In this document: positions 33,565-44,665 of the stretch, one piece after another
Numbering within the stretch: the stretch's first letter is position 1
How the letters are laid out: each line of letters opens with the position of its first letter
Assembly (NCBI RefSeq): GCF_039529835.1
Contig: NZ_CP154262.1
Location: 310,001 to 374,000, forward strand
DNA: 64,000 nucleotides
Direction: 5' to 3'
Source: Arthrobacter sp. TMP15
GTDB taxonomy: Bacteria > Actinomycetota > Actinomycetes > Actinomycetales > Micrococcaceae
The notes under the pieces: generated by a model
What the model was told of the DNA's origin: nothing
The model's database searches: none
Seen by the model: the letters and a program-made list of their open reading frames with translations, nothing else
Translations under genes and position numbers: made by a program

Positions 33565-33685
33565 GGTGCTGATTCCTTTCGTTGACTCCACCAGCTCCAA
33601 CTATTAAAGCGATTGAAAGATTCCCTTTTCTCAGGGCACATTCTCAGGGCATGCTCACCGCGGCGCACGGGTCAGGTGAGATGAA

Positions 33686-34861
33686 TTACAACTCGCCATC
33701 TGCACGTACTTTCCGTTCGGCCCGCTCAAGCCAGCGATTGTGCGCAACGGTATCCAAGGCTGCCTCCACCCAGCTACCCATGCCAGCGTAAGCCTGCGCA
33801 CGGATCTTCGATGGCGAGAGAAACACATCATGGAACGCGCCTGTAATCCTGTGCAAGGTCACATTGGAGCCTAGGTCAAAGGCTCGCTTGGCGACGGCGT
33901 CAACGTTCAGTACAACGTCTGCCGCCAACGCGCTTGATGACCACTTTGGCTGCAGGTAGCTCTTATCCGAGAGCATCACAAGCACAGGCACCCGCAGGCC
34001 CAAGCCGCGTGCCACCTGCGCTTGTCCTTGAAACACGGCGTTCAAAAATGAAGGTGCCAAAGGAAACCCACGATCGGGGCGCCAGTCGGATTCATACTCC
34101 CACTCGCCGTCGTACTTTTTTGATACTGCCCGGGTATAGAAACCCGGGTCGACACCTGGCAACGGAACAAGGGGGCGGAACCTTGCCCGGGCCTCGATGA
34201 GAGGTGCAACCATGGCTCTGCCTACTTCACTGGCCTGAAACTCAAGCCAAGGACTGTTAAGTACCACGGCCGCCGCCGCGCCGGGGTGCCGAGCGGCCCA
34301 CAGACTCAGTGTCAGCCCTCCCGTTGAATGACCCAGGAGAACTAGTGGACGTTCTTTGGATATTTCCTGAGTTTCTTCCACCCGCTCCCGGCCAACGAGC
34401 GCGTCAAAGGCGGCACTGAGTCGATGGCGAGCTTCGTTTAAAAAATCGAGTTCAAATGATTGCTGGTCTTGGGCTTGTGCATCGGTTGGCAAAGGCATCA
34501 CCCCTTCGCTGACCCCGCTACGCCCCATGGCGTCCAGTGCGGAGGCAATGTCGGCGTCGTAATCGGTCAGTGAGGAGACTTGTCCGGGCACCATGCCAGG
34601 ACGCAAACTACGGCCATAGTTGTGGAGGTCCAGGGCGTAGAAATTTGCGCCGGCTCGGTGCCAGAACTCGGCAAGTTCAGACTGGAAAAAATAATCTGAC
34701 CAGCCGTGTACGTACAGAATATCCGCCCCAGCAAGCGGCGAGGATGGCCACGCAGGCACATCTGCCACATACTTCACCAGCGTTGCCGGGGAACCCGAAG
34801 GCAGGTCCATGGTGAGCTGTTGGAAATTCGGGCCAAGGACGTCCTGCTGCCAAGAGATCAT
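33686..34861 (-). CDS. Alpha/beta hydrolase (lysophospholipase / serine aminopeptidase S33-like)
   Basis: This 391-residue protein has the alpha/beta hydrolase fold: oxyanion segment ILYVHGWSDYFFQSE, nucleophile elbow LLGHSTGGLTLSLWA (GHSTG, serine near residue 178) and a C-terminal histidine in TGAFHDVFLS; the acid is probably the D in VLMLSDKSY. The layout is that of monoglyceride lipase or lysophospholipase relatives with a helical lid. There is no signal peptide, so it is cytoplasmic. The substrate is unknown. Confidence 0.87.
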   Translation of the reverse strand: MISWQQDVLGPNFQQLTMDLPSGSPATLVKYVADVPAWPSSPLAGADILYVHGWSDYFFQSELAEFWHRAGANFYALDLHNYGRSLRPGMVPGQVSSLTDYDADIASALDAMGRSGVSEGVMPLPTDAQAQDQQSFELDFLNEARHRLSAAFDALVGRERVEETQEISKERPLVLLGHSTGGLTLSLWAARHPGAAAAVVLNSPWLEFQASEVGRAMVAPLIEARARFRPLVPLPGVDPGFYTRAVSKKYDGEWEYESDWRPDRGFPLAPSFLNAVFQGQAQVARGLGLRVPVLVMLSDKSYLQPKWSSSALAADVVLNVDAVAKRAFDLGSNVTLHRITGAFHDVFLSPSKIRAQAYAGMGSWVEAALDTVAHNRWLERAERKVRADGEL

Positions 34862-35033
34862 GGCATGATGCTAGCGGGTGCAGCCGATCCGCGCTTGCCG
34901 CACTGCTCCTTGGCTGTGATTATCTGTGCCCCCTTGCATCTGTGCTTATGCTTGAGGGGCGCACTCGTGCGGCCAACTCCGGTGACCGTACGGTTCCGTG
35001 CGGGAGACTGGCACGCTGAAAAAGGGTGAGAAA

Positions 35034-35648
35034 ATGGCCATCTGGCAGGACACATTTCACGATTGGGCTCAAGCATGGGCCGCAGTGCAGGATCTAGAGT
35101 CCGTGGTGGAGGACGCAGTTCTCACCATAGGCACCCAGCACGCGATGGTTTGGCCAGGACCGGGCGGCTCTGCCCAGAGCGCACAAATGGACTCCGCATC
35201 TGAGCTGATTCTTGTGACAGAAGATCCGGCCGGAGCTACTCAATTCGCCCAATCCCAAGGGCTCCATGCTGGGTCGCACCAGATTCTGCTCTGCGCACAG
35301 ACAGACAGTCTTGACCTTGTGCCGCAACTGCCACCTGATGGCAACCTCGCAGCTGCGCCAATGGAAAACTATGACCTGGTTGAGGTGGCCCTTTTTGACC
35401 GGCCCGTTGCCAGCGGCCGCCTCAGTCTTGGAGAAGACGTGGGGGTCCTGGCCCTGTTGGTAGTGGATGAGCAAGCGCAGGAATTTGTTCACGTTTTTGA
35501 ACAGGCCATGGTCGCCGGGCTCGGCGAAGAAGCCTTCACCCACGGCGTTGACACCCTCTACCTGATTGCCAATGAAGAACAAGGAGAACGATTTTTATCC
35601 GTTGACGGGTGGACCAAGGCGGCGGAGATTCTCACTTTCACTAAATAG
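35034..35648 (+). CDS. GNAT-like protein of unknown function
   Basis: This 204-residue protein looks like a GNAT acetyltransferase in its second half: YDLVEVALFDRPVASGRLSL (strand pair), GVLALLVVDEQAQEFVHVFE and a TLYLIANEEQGERFLSVDGW segment, which matches the usual beta4-alpha4-beta5 end. The acetyl-CoA motif (Q/RxxGxG/A) is not clear, so it may be a degenerate or atypical member. The ATG at 35034 follows AGGGTGAG. The N-terminal third is unlike anything I recognise. Confidence 0.6.
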   Translation: MAIWQDTFHDWAQAWAAVQDLESVVEDAVLTIGTQHAMVWPGPGGSAQSAQMDSASELILVTEDPAGATQFAQSQGLHAGSHQILLCAQTDSLDLVPQLPPDGNLAAAPMENYDLVEVALFDRPVASGRLSLGEDVGVLALLVVDEQAQEFVHVFEQAMVAGLGEEAFTHGVDTLYLIANEEQGERFLSVDGWTKAAEILTFTK

Positions 35649-35828
35649 CTGCCCCGGGGTTCCCGCCGGAGCTGCACCGACTGTGTGCCGTACCCGTGGG
35701 GTTCGTGGCAGAATAGGGGATGGCCCGGGTGCAGACGGGCCCAGTGATAATACAGCCGGCCCGCAGACGCTCCATTGACTATGCGGGTATGAGCGAACCA
35801 CTTAGCTAAAGAAATTTGAGACTCTACT
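35649..35828 (+). promoter_or_regulatory. Leader region of the queuosine-precursor transporter gene
   Basis: This 180-bp gap is rich in pairing segments: TGCC...GGCA around 35690-35716, GGCCCG/CGGGCC around 35727-35745 and CCCGCA/TGCGGG around 35761-35788, followed by an A-rich stretch before the ATG. The first stem may end the upstream gene. The last stem and A-rich tail could be part of a regulatory leader. I could not match it to a known preQ1 riboswitch, and this is only a candidate. Confidence 0.35.
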
Positions 35829-36554
35829 ATGTCCCCGCTGCAAAGCAATGCTTCGGCAACCCCTCTTAAGAATGGCGTGAGAGCCGCCCCCGCCTTTGCT
35901 TCCGTAGGGAGCCCCTATTTCGGTATTCTGCTGGCCTGCATGGCGGTGATCGTCATCCTCTCCAACATTGGCGCCTCCAAAGGGGTGCTCTTTGGCCCGA
36001 TAGTGACCGACGGCGGCTTCTTCCTCTTTCCCTTTGCCTACATTTTGGGGGATGTGATCAGCGAAATTTACGGGTTCAAGGTGGCGCGTAAAGCCATTTT
36101 AACTACGTTTGCACTCTCAGTTTTCGCATCCCTGTGTTACTGGGTGATCATTGCGTTACCTGGGTTTACTGACGACTACGGCGTCACTAAACAACACGCC
36201 TTAGAAGACGCTTTGGGCCCCGTCCCGCAAATAGTACTGGCGAGCCTACTGGCGTTTTTGGCCGGTCAAACCATCAACTCTTTCATCATGGTGCGCCTAA
36301 AAGCACGCCACGGTGAACGGAAACTGTGGGCCCGTCTCATGGGCTCCAGCGGAGTTGGTGAGTTCATTGACACGTTGATCTTCTGCGCCATCGCCGCACC
36401 CGTGATTGGCATTGTGGGGGTTGGGATGTTTGCCAATTACGTACTTGTGGGCTTCCTTTACAAAGTCGGGGTGCAGTACGCCCTCATCCCTGTCACTACG
36501 ATCTGCATCGGCTGGTTCAAGCGCCGAGAGCCGTCCTATTCGGTGGCCCTCTAA
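35829..36554 (+). CDS. yhhQ: Queuosine precursor transporter (YhhQ/Vut1 family)
   Basis: This 241-residue membrane protein has about six helices and the family segments LACMAVIVILSNIGASKGVL, FPFAYILGDVISEIYGFKVARK and SSGVGEFIDTLIFCAIA. YhhQ imports queuine, preQ0 or preQ1 for tRNA modification. It faces the tgt gene, which would use the imported base, and no queCDEF synthesis gene is nearby, so this is a salvage arrangement. A GC-rich hairpin lies between the two convergent stops. Confidence 0.9.
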   Translation: MSPLQSNASATPLKNGVRAAPAFASVGSPYFGILLACMAVIVILSNIGASKGVLFGPIVTDGGFFLFPFAYILGDVISEIYGFKVARKAILTTFALSVFASLCYWVIIALPGFTDDYGVTKQHALEDALGPVPQIVLASLLAFLAGQTINSFIMVRLKARHGERKLWARLMGSSGVGEFIDTLIFCAIAAPVIGIVGVGMFANYVLVGFLYKVGVQYALIPVTTICIGWFKRREPSYSVAL

Positions 36555-36615
36555 GCAGGGCGCGCCCGACGCGGTGCGCCGCCATCTTTAAGGGCCCGAC
36601 GGCGGTGCGCCGGCT
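36555..36615. terminator. Bidirectional terminator between yhhQ and tgt
   Basis: The 61-bp gap between the convergent stops contains GCGCCGCC (about 36579-36586) that pairs with GGCGGTGCGC (about 36602-36611) past a one-base bulge, around the palindromic GGGCCC. It can form a stem in both directions, as expected between convergent genes. Confidence 0.5.
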
Positions 36616-38783
<2,168 letters not shown>

Positions 38784-38848
38784 GGAAGGTAATCTACGCG
38801 TGAAATTGAGGATCTGCTAGAGCTGAACGGAATAAGACAGACTCCGGC

Positions 38849-39388
38849 TTAGCGTCCAAGGCCTGCGTAGGAGATGGCCTGGCGCACAAGCGCGCCGCGG
38901 CCACCAAAAAATTCTGCCTGCACACCGGGGCTAAGGACTTCCTCGGGGGTCATCCACGTCAGCTCCAGCGCGTCTTGGCGCGGTTCACAGTCACCTGTCA
39001 CAGGGATGACGTAGACCAGGGCAACAGCGTGCTGGCGTTCGTCGGTGAAACCTGTTTGCGACGGAGAAGGAAGGTATTCGGCCACCGTGAAGGGCACAGG
39101 GCTCACCGGGAGCTGTGGGAACGCTAACGGTCCCAGGTCCTTTTCAATGTGCCGGATCAAGGCCGCGCGAATAGTCTCGCGGTACAGCACCCGCCCGGAT
39201 ACCAGGGTGCGCACCATGGAACCCTGCTCGTCGGCCTGCAACAGCAAACCAATCTCGTTGACATAGCCCAGTGGATCGAGTCTGACAGGTACTGCCTCCA
39301 CATAGACCATGGGGAGGCGGTTACGGGCTTCGTGCAGGTCCTCTTCGGAGAGCCAGCCGGAATACGGATCAGGTGTACGAACGCTCAT
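38849..39388 (-). CDS. NUDIX-fold protein (DUF4916 type)
   Basis: This 179-residue protein has a NUDIX-like core: an LQADEQGSMVRTLVSGRVLYRE strand-loop region followed by TIRAALIRHIEKDLG, in the place of the NUDIX box, and a C-terminal VALVYVIPVTGD and ALELTWMTPEEVLS segment. The catalytic GX5EX7REUXEEXGU box is not complete, so it may lack hydrolase activity or use another site. The DUF4916 assignment is by eye. Confidence 0.75.
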   Translation of the reverse strand: MSVRTPDPYSGWLSEEDLHEARNRLPMVYVEAVPVRLDPLGYVNEIGLLLQADEQGSMVRTLVSGRVLYRETIRAALIRHIEKDLGPLAFPQLPVSPVPFTVAEYLPSPSQTGFTDERQHAVALVYVIPVTGDCEPRQDALELTWMTPEEVLSPGVQAEFFGGRGALVRQAISYAGLGR

Positions 39389-39455
39389 ATCTAAGTTCTA
39401 CCTCATCTTTACCTTGTGTGCTGCTTCCGCACACGCAAATCTCTAAGAATTGCCG

Positions 39456-40115
39456 TCACGAAGTGATGGTGAGGGACACGCCGTCGGACATTGTTACGCA
39501 CAGGGCGTCCCCATCAAGACCAACCGTCACCGCAACACCGGTCAACTTTTTGCCCAGCTCAGCCAGCCCGCCGTTGTACGTAAAACCAAGTTCGACGCCG
39601 GTGAGATCTCCCGCCGCGGTAGTTACCAAGCCTCCATTTTTCATACGAAACACGGCCCCGCCCCCGGTACTGTCACGCACGTGCTTTGCGCCAATGTTTG
39701 CCAAGACAGTATTGGCCATCTCAGGTTGCAAAGTGCGCCACACGGTCGCCACGGCTAGGCGCGCCTGTGGATGAGCCAGGCTGAGATCGTTTGAAGGATG
39801 TGCCAGAAAACTAAAACCATCCGGAGCCGTGACCCGGGCGGCTCCAGCGTCTGGGGCCAGTTCAGCGGTGGTTCCATCGGCCAGGGTGCGCTGAATGAAA
39901 ATTTCTGCATCCCTTAACTCAAAACCCAAGTGCATGCTGGTCCCGGGGAGCGAATCGGCACAGGCTCGGCGCACTGCCACTTTGCCGTTGCCGGAGTCGA
40001 ACACTTGCCAACCGCCGTCGTCCTGGGTTTGCACACAGTCCATACCAAGTGCCGTAAGGAGTGCTACATATTCGTGAAAATAGTTTGTGTGGACAAGCGG
40101 ACGGACACGCAGCAT
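39456..40115 (-). CDS. VOC (glyoxalase/bleomycin-resistance fold) family protein
   Basis: This 219-residue protein has an N-terminal VOC module (VRPLVHTNYFHEYVALLTALGM, then GTSMHLGFELRDAE and VTAPDGFSFLAHP) and a second, more divergent half that repeats the strand pattern. Metal-ligand positions are not clear in both halves, so an enzyme role is uncertain. It is divergent from the YdeI-like gene. Confidence 0.75.
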   Translation of the reverse strand: MLRVRPLVHTNYFHEYVALLTALGMDCVQTQDDGGWQVFDSGNGKVAVRRACADSLPGTSMHLGFELRDAEIFIQRTLADGTTAELAPDAGAARVTAPDGFSFLAHPSNDLSLAHPQARLAVATVWRTLQPEMANTVLANIGAKHVRDSTGGGAVFRMKNGGLVTTAAGDLTGVELGFTYNGGLAELGKKLTGVAVTVGLDGDALCVTMSDGVSLTITS

Positions 40116-40186
40116 GAATTCTCCTAAAAGCAGTTGGCTCCCTAAAGTATCAACTGTTTAGCGAGCTCCAGGGTTACTGTTGGGGT

Positions 40187-40783
40187 ATGGATGAACTTCC
40201 CGAACTGCTCCTGCCCAATGCTGAGGCGTGGCGCGCGTGGCTCGCAGCAAACCACCTAACGAGTTCCGGGGTTCGTCTAGTACTGCACAAGAAGGGCGGC
40301 ACCGTCACAGCGCTAGATTATGCTGATGCCCTAGATGTGGCCCTGTGCTTTGGGTGGATTGATGGGGTTATTGGAAAACGTGATGCCGGCAGTCACGTGC
40401 GGCGGTTCACGGCCAGAACCCGAAGCAGCAAGTGGTCCAAGATCAATACTGGACACCATGAGCGGCTTGTTAGTGAGGGACGGATGCAGCCAGCAGGGAA
40501 GGCTGCCGCCGACGCAGCAAAGGCCGATGGCCGCTGGGAAGCCGCCTATGCGGGCCAAAGCACCGCCGAAGTGCCCGATGATCTGGCCACAGCGATCGGT
40601 GCTAATCCACAAGCACAAGCCATGTTCGAGGTGCTCACAGCAGTTAATCGCTACGCGCTGATTCACCGGGTTACCTCCGTTAAGACTCCTGCCGTTAGGG
40701 CTGCGAAAGTTGCTGGTTTTGTGCAGAAACTTCAGGCGGGTCAAACTCCGTATCCGCAGAAGCGTAAACCTCAAGAGCGCTAA
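40187..40783 (+). CDS. YdeI/OmpD-associated family protein
   Basis: This 198-residue protein has the family core ALDYADALDVALCFGWIDG followed by RRFTARTRSSKWSKIN, then a helical C-terminal part and a basic tail (PYPQKRKPQER). The family includes E. coli YdeI-like proteins linked to antimicrobial peptide tolerance; the mechanism is unknown. It is convergent with the Lrp regulator and their stops abut with no gap. The region upstream carries AAAGTATCAACT, shared with the hairpin at 3951. Confidence 0.82.
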   Translation: MDELPELLLPNAEAWRAWLAANHLTSSGVRLVLHKKGGTVTALDYADALDVALCFGWIDGVIGKRDAGSHVRRFTARTRSSKWSKINTGHHERLVSEGRMQPAGKAAADAAKADGRWEAAYAGQSTAEVPDDLATAIGANPQAQAMFEVLTAVNRYALIHRVTSVKTPAVRAAKVAGFVQKLQAGQTPYPQKRKPQER

Positions 40784-41296
40784 CTATTGCCCCAGCACTC
40801 CTACGCCATCGCGGGCCTCGAAGATTAACTGTGTCTCAGTTTGCCGCACTACCCGGTTGACCGTGATGTGTTTGAGGACCATGTCGCGCAGAGCCTGTGG
40901 ACTTTCAACAGCCACATGGAGGTGGAAGTCATCTTCCCCTGCGACATGGAAAGCTTGGATGACTCCTGGGACTTCGGTGAGCTTGGTGTAGAGCGTGTTG
41001 ACGTGCTCAGCGTCGTGGCTTCCCAAACGCACCTTGATGATGGCCTGGATTGGAAACCCCAACATGGACAGGTTCAGTGTGACGCGACTACCCAGGAGCG
41101 CCCCGGCATCACGCATCATACGCATGCGGTAAGCGCAGGTTGACTCGGCAAGACCAAGCCGGGAGGCAATAGCCTTATTCGTCAAAGTACTGTCCGCAAC
41201 CAGGGCCCGCAAAATTGCCAAGTCTATGGGGTCGAGTCTGGCGAGGCGATCTGGCGGCAGTTGCGTTTTCGGCAATGTGGTCTCCGTTACATCCAT
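40784..41296 (-). CDS. Lrp/AsnC family transcriptional regulator
   Basis: This 170-residue protein has the AsnC winged helix (LDPIDLAILRALVADSTLTN, KAIASRLGLAESTCAYRMRM) and the RAM/effector domain (FPIQAIIKVRLGS ... VPGVIQAFHVAGEDDFHLHVAV). The divergent trans-sulfuration gene 92 bp away is the likely target, with an amino acid as effector. The ATG at 41296 has AAGAAG upstream. Confidence 0.92.
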   Translation of the reverse strand: MDVTETTLPKTQLPPDRLARLDPIDLAILRALVADSTLTNKAIASRLGLAESTCAYRMRMMRDAGALLGSRVTLNLSMLGFPIQAIIKVRLGSHDAEHVNTLYTKLTEVPGVIQAFHVAGEDDFHLHVAVESPQALRDMVLKHITVNRVVRQTETQLIFEARDGVGVLGQ

Positions 41297-41388
41297 ACTT
41301 CTTGTTGAAAAACGCGGATTTAGCTAAGTTTATTAGCCATTCACCTAATTATCTAGCTATCTTTTGTTTATTCGTTCATTCTTGGGCT
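41297..41388. promoter_or_regulatory. AT-rich Lrp/trans-sulfuration divergent promoter region
   Basis: This 92-bp gap is the most AT-rich part of the neighbourhood. TAGCTAAGTTTATTAGCCA (about 41321-41339) and TTATCTAGCTATC (about 41348-41361) are partly symmetric, as expected for Lrp/AsnC operators, and the region must hold both promoters. No Shine-Dalgarno precedes the plus-strand ATG at 41389, so that message may be leaderless or weakly initiated. Confidence 0.45.
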
Positions 41389-42651
41389 ATGACTACTGAA
41401 CATCGCAGCAATGTGTCCATGAATCCTGACTCGGTGGCTGTGCATGGGGGGCGGGAGGATCTGCAGGAATTGGGCGTTCACGCCCTCCCCTTAGATTTAT
41501 CCACCACCTACCCACTGCCGGATATTGAGCATGGAGGCGATTCCTACGAATCCATGGCGCTTGGCGGACACCCTTTGCCCGAGGGAGGTGCGGTGTACGC
41601 CCGCCTATGGAACCCCACTGTTGCCCGGTTCGAATCTGGACTTGCGCAGATGGAAAAGGCTGAAGCCGCAGTTGCCTTTGCCTCGGGCATGGCGGCAATG
41701 ACAGCCGCCATTCTGGCCGCTAAAGACAGCCCTAAGGTGACTGCGAATCCAACACTTCGCCCCCACGTGGTTGCCGTGCGTCCACTGTACGGTGGCACCG
41801 ACCATCTCCTGGCGTCCGGATTGTTGGGCGTAGATGCCACGTTCTGTGCGGAGAATGACGTGGCCGGCGCCGTACGGGAGGAAACCGTCCTGATTGTGCT
41901 GGAAACACCTGCCAACCCGACTCTTGAGCTTGTTGATATTAGAAATATCGTGGCGCAAGCCGGGAGCGTTCCCGTCCTTGTCGATAACACCTTTGCCACG
42001 CCGGTGTTGCAAAATCCCATCACTCTTGGTGCTTCCATGTCGCTGCACAGCGCAACAAAATATATTGGTGGACATGGCGACGCAGTGGGTGGTGTCATTG
42101 CCTGTAGTGAGCAAACGGCCCAATCACTACGCAGTGTTCGGGCCATCACCGGGGCCATCTTGCATCCCCTGGGCGCTTACCTGCTGCACCGGGGACTTGC
42201 CACGCTTCCAGTCCGGATGCGTGGACAGCAGGAAAGCGCCGTCCGGATCGCCGAGTGGCTCCACAGCCATCCAGGCGTGGAGAAAGTCCATTACCCGGGT
42301 AACGATGGTGACCCGCTGGGCTTGTTGGAGCGCCAGATGCACGGAACCGGTGCCATGGTCTCGATCAGCCTGACCGGCGGTTTTGAGGCGGCCATGCGAC
42401 TCACCTCGGGAGTGCGCATGTTCACGCATGCTGTCTCGCTGGGCGGCGTCGACTCCCTTATTCAGCACCCGGCCGCGCTCACTCACAGGCCGGTTGCACC
42501 CGAGGCGCGTCCCTTGCCCAACCTGGTGCGTCTCTCTATTGGGCTCGAGTGCGTTGAGGACCTGATCAAGGATCTAGAGCAGGCACTGGCCCCGGTTTCC
42601 GCCGGCGGTGACCAGCGTGCTGATCACAAGGTTGGCGCAGCTATTCACTAG
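41389..42651 (+). CDS. PLP-dependent trans-sulfuration enzyme (cystathionine synthase/lyase, methionine lyase family)
   Basis: This 420-residue protein belongs to the Cys/Met-metabolism PLP family. The PLP lysine is K224 in SLHSATKYIGGHGD, preceded by the LVDNTFATPVLQNP segment. The YARLWNPT motif (Y70) and SIGLECVEDLIKDLEQAL C-terminus match cystathionine gamma-synthase, gamma-lyase and methionine gamma-lyase. The substrate cannot be decided; divergence from an Lrp regulator suggests amino-acid-responsive control. The ATG at 41389 is used; an ATG 30 bp downstream is also possible. Confidence 0.9.
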   Translation: MTTEHRSNVSMNPDSVAVHGGREDLQELGVHALPLDLSTTYPLPDIEHGGDSYESMALGGHPLPEGGAVYARLWNPTVARFESGLAQMEKAEAAVAFASGMAAMTAAILAAKDSPKVTANPTLRPHVVAVRPLYGGTDHLLASGLLGVDATFCAENDVAGAVREETVLIVLETPANPTLELVDIRNIVAQAGSVPVLVDNTFATPVLQNPITLGASMSLHSATKYIGGHGDAVGGVIACSEQTAQSLRSVRAITGAILHPLGAYLLHRGLATLPVRMRGQQESAVRIAEWLHSHPGVEKVHYPGNDGDPLGLLERQMHGTGAMVSISLTGGFEAAMRLTSGVRMFTHAVSLGGVDSLIQHPAALTHRPVAPEARPLPNLVRLSIGLECVEDLIKDLEQALAPVSAGGDQRADHKVGAAIH

Positions 42652-43717
42652 CGGCAGCGGCTGAGAGTATGCTCCAGCGTTGGACTGCCGCGGAAAGCTG
42701 CAGAGGGGTCTGCCCACGAACTTTAGCCGCGGTCTCTTGGATAAGGTTCGACGCCGTTTCACGGGTCAGCGCCGGAAGCCTTTCCTCCCGCGCGGCAAGG
42801 GCCAGGTAGCGGCAGAGTATGCCGGTAAAGAGGCTGCCATCACCGCCTGGTTCCAGGCGCAGGCCCTGGCCCGGGGTGCTGAGCTGGTCTCGGATACAGT
42901 CAACCAGGTTTGCTGCCCGTGCCAAATGTTGTGGACGCCCAAGCTCCAAGAGGACAGCCAACACGGGACCCTGGTTATAGGTGTAGATGGTGTGTTCAAC
43001 GTCGCGACCAGTGGCGGAGGGGTGAATGCCGTCAACATACAGCCCTGTTACCGGATCAAAGAGCTCATGGCGCAGCCAGTCAAGGATGGACTCGGCCAGG
43101 TCTTGCTCCCGCGCGCGGATAAAATGGAGGGCGGCGGGACCGTTGGCAGGCGTATTTTTGAAATCTCGCTTGCGGGACCAGTAAATGCCTCCGCCAAGGA
43201 CTGTGTCGTGGGCGTTGTGAAGTTGCTTAGTCAGGGACTTTATTGCGTAAATAGCGAGCCGAGAAGGGCGGGCTGTCAGGCGCAGTGAGAGTTCGTTGAG
43301 CCGGTGCGCAGCGAGGGCCAACCACGCCATGTCGTCATAGAAATAGTTGGGGAAACGGCCGAAGTTTCTGATCATGATTCCGCGCAGCAATTGTTGCCCG
43401 CGGTGAAGTTCACCCTTGGCGGCAGCTCTGTTGCCAGCATTCAACGTCAAAAAACCGGTGTCAACAATGGCGTCCAGATATTGTGCCTGCCACCAGTAGT
43501 GCCATTCGGACCATGGGGTTTGGCGTAGTAGACACGTGCTGGGTTTGAGGTGTGGGTCTTGCCTCGCTGCGGAGGTCAACGCGCCAATCCAGGTTCCGGG
43601 CAGGCCCATCAAAGGATGGCCGAAGCGTGCATTCACATCGGCTGCCGCGTGCGCTGCCAGTGCCGCCCATTCCCCAGGCAGGGGAAGCCCAGCGGCGTGG
43701 TTGAAGTTCCCTGTCAT
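42641..43717 (-). CDS. Glycoside hydrolase family 76-like protein, no signal peptide
   Basis: This 358-residue protein has an (alpha/alpha)6-barrel pattern of GH76 alpha-1,6-mannanases: NYFYDDMAWLALA with the paired aspartates at about 128-129, GGIYWSRKRDFKNTPANGPA and YTYNQGPVLAVLLELG. Unlike most secreted GH76 enzymes it has no signal peptide, so it would act in the cytoplasm. Its stop lies inside the last 11 bases of the convergent trans-sulfuration gene. The substrate may be a mannose-containing glycan, by family only. Confidence 0.75.
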   Translation of the reverse strand: MTGNFNHAAGLPLPGEWAALAAHAAADVNARFGHPLMGLPGTWIGALTSAARQDPHLKPSTCLLRQTPWSEWHYWWQAQYLDAIVDTGFLTLNAGNRAAAKGELHRGQQLLRGIMIRNFGRFPNYFYDDMAWLALAAHRLNELSLRLTARPSRLAIYAIKSLTKQLHNAHDTVLGGGIYWSRKRDFKNTPANGPAALHFIRAREQDLAESILDWLRHELFDPVTGLYVDGIHPSATGRDVEHTIYTYNQGPVLAVLLELGRPQHLARAANLVDCIRDQLSTPGQGLRLEPGGDGSLFTGILCRYLALAAREERLPALTRETASNLIQETAAKVRGQTPLQLSAAVQRWSILSAAAASE

Positions 43718-43885
43718 GGAACCAAGCGTACTGGCGCGGTACCGTCATCAAACGCTCGCTCACTTCAGGTCGGCTTTTTTTGAACGCTCCTTCAGCTGTT
43801 CTGCGCCGAACAGCAGATTTCGGTTAGTATTCACTAACGCAACTTCCACGCCCGGTACCGGGTCAAACCTCAACGAGGAGGAACC
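43718..43885. promoter_or_regulatory. Control region upstream of the SDR / acyl-CoA dehydrogenase operon
   Basis: This 168-bp gap separates divergent genes and should hold promoters for both. GAGGAGGAACC directly before the ATG at 43886 is a strong ribosome binding site. A GTTAGTATTCACTAAC segment (43824-43839) is a perfect 16-base palindrome-like site (GTTAGTgaatactAAC on the other strand gives a 7-bp match around TT), so it is a candidate regulator site for the operon. Confidence 0.5.
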
Positions 43886-44665
43886 ATGGAAATTTCAAAC
43901 AATGGCACCGTCGCACTGATTACAGGCGGTGCATCAGGTCTTGGCGCGGCAACGGCTAAGCGCCTACATGCTGCCGGGGCTGCCGTGGTACTTGTTGATC
44001 TGCCAAACTCAAGCGGCGCCGATCTGGCAGCAGAGCTTGGAGATCGAGCCATTTTTGTTCCCGCCGATGTAACCCGCGAAGACCAGGTGCGCACAGCAGT
44101 TGCGGCCGCCGCGGAGCTGGGCACGCTGCGGATAGTGGTGAACTGCGCCGGTGTTGCCACTCCCGGGAAGGTTCTGGGACGGGACGGAGTGCTTCCGCTA
44201 GAGCAGTTCAGCCGAGTAGTGCAGATCAACCTGATTGGGACGTTTAACGTTGTCAGGCTTTGCGCCGAGGCCATGGCTGCGGCTGAACCGTTGGCCGGTG
44301 AATTTGGTCCCGAGCGCGGTGTCATCGTCAACACTGCCTCCGTCGCCGCATTTGACGGACAGATTGGCCAGCCTGCCTACGCCGCATCCAAGGGTGCCGT
44401 GGCAGCAATGACCCTGCCGTTGGCCCGCGAGCTGGCACGGTCATTGGTGCGCGTGGTGAGCATTGCGCCGGGTATTTTTGAAACGCCTATGCTGGCCGGC
44501 CTCCCGCAAGCCGCGCAGGATTCGCTGGGCCAGCAAGTCCCGCACCCTTCACGGTTGGGAAAACCCGCCGAATATGCGGCTCTCGTTGAGCACGTTGTTG
44601 CCAACGCCATGCTCAATGGTGAGACCATCAGGCTTGACGGCGCCATCCGGATGTCGCCGAAGTGA
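43886..44665 (+). CDS. Short-chain dehydrogenase (type II 3-hydroxyacyl-CoA dehydrogenase-like)
   Basis: This 259-residue SDR has the cofactor motif [15 protein letters not shown] (TGGxSGxG), the NCAG strand and the YAASK catalytic motif (YxxxK) with an upstream serine (NTASVAAF). The overall pattern resembles HSD17B10-type 3-hydroxyacyl-CoA dehydrogenases. Its stop overlaps the acyl-CoA dehydrogenase GTG by four bases, which supports a beta-oxidation-like role. The substrate chain is unknown. Confidence 0.9.
   Translation: MEISNNGTVALITGGASGLGAATAKRLHAAGAAVVLVDLPNSSGADLAAELGDRAIFVPADVTREDQVRTAVAAAAELGTLRIVVNCAGVATPGKVLGRDGVLPLEQFSRVVQINLIGTFNVVRLCAEAMAAAEPLAGEFGPERGVIVNTASVAAFDGQIGQPAYAASKGAVAAMTLPLARELARSLVRVVSIAPGIFETPMLAGLPQAAQDSLGQQVPHPSRLGKPAEYAALVEHVVANAMLNGETIRLDGAIRMSPK

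Noticed and set aside
35690-35828. A firm preQ1 riboswitch call
   Set aside because: The stems are real but I could not match the conserved loop and tail of any preQ1 class.
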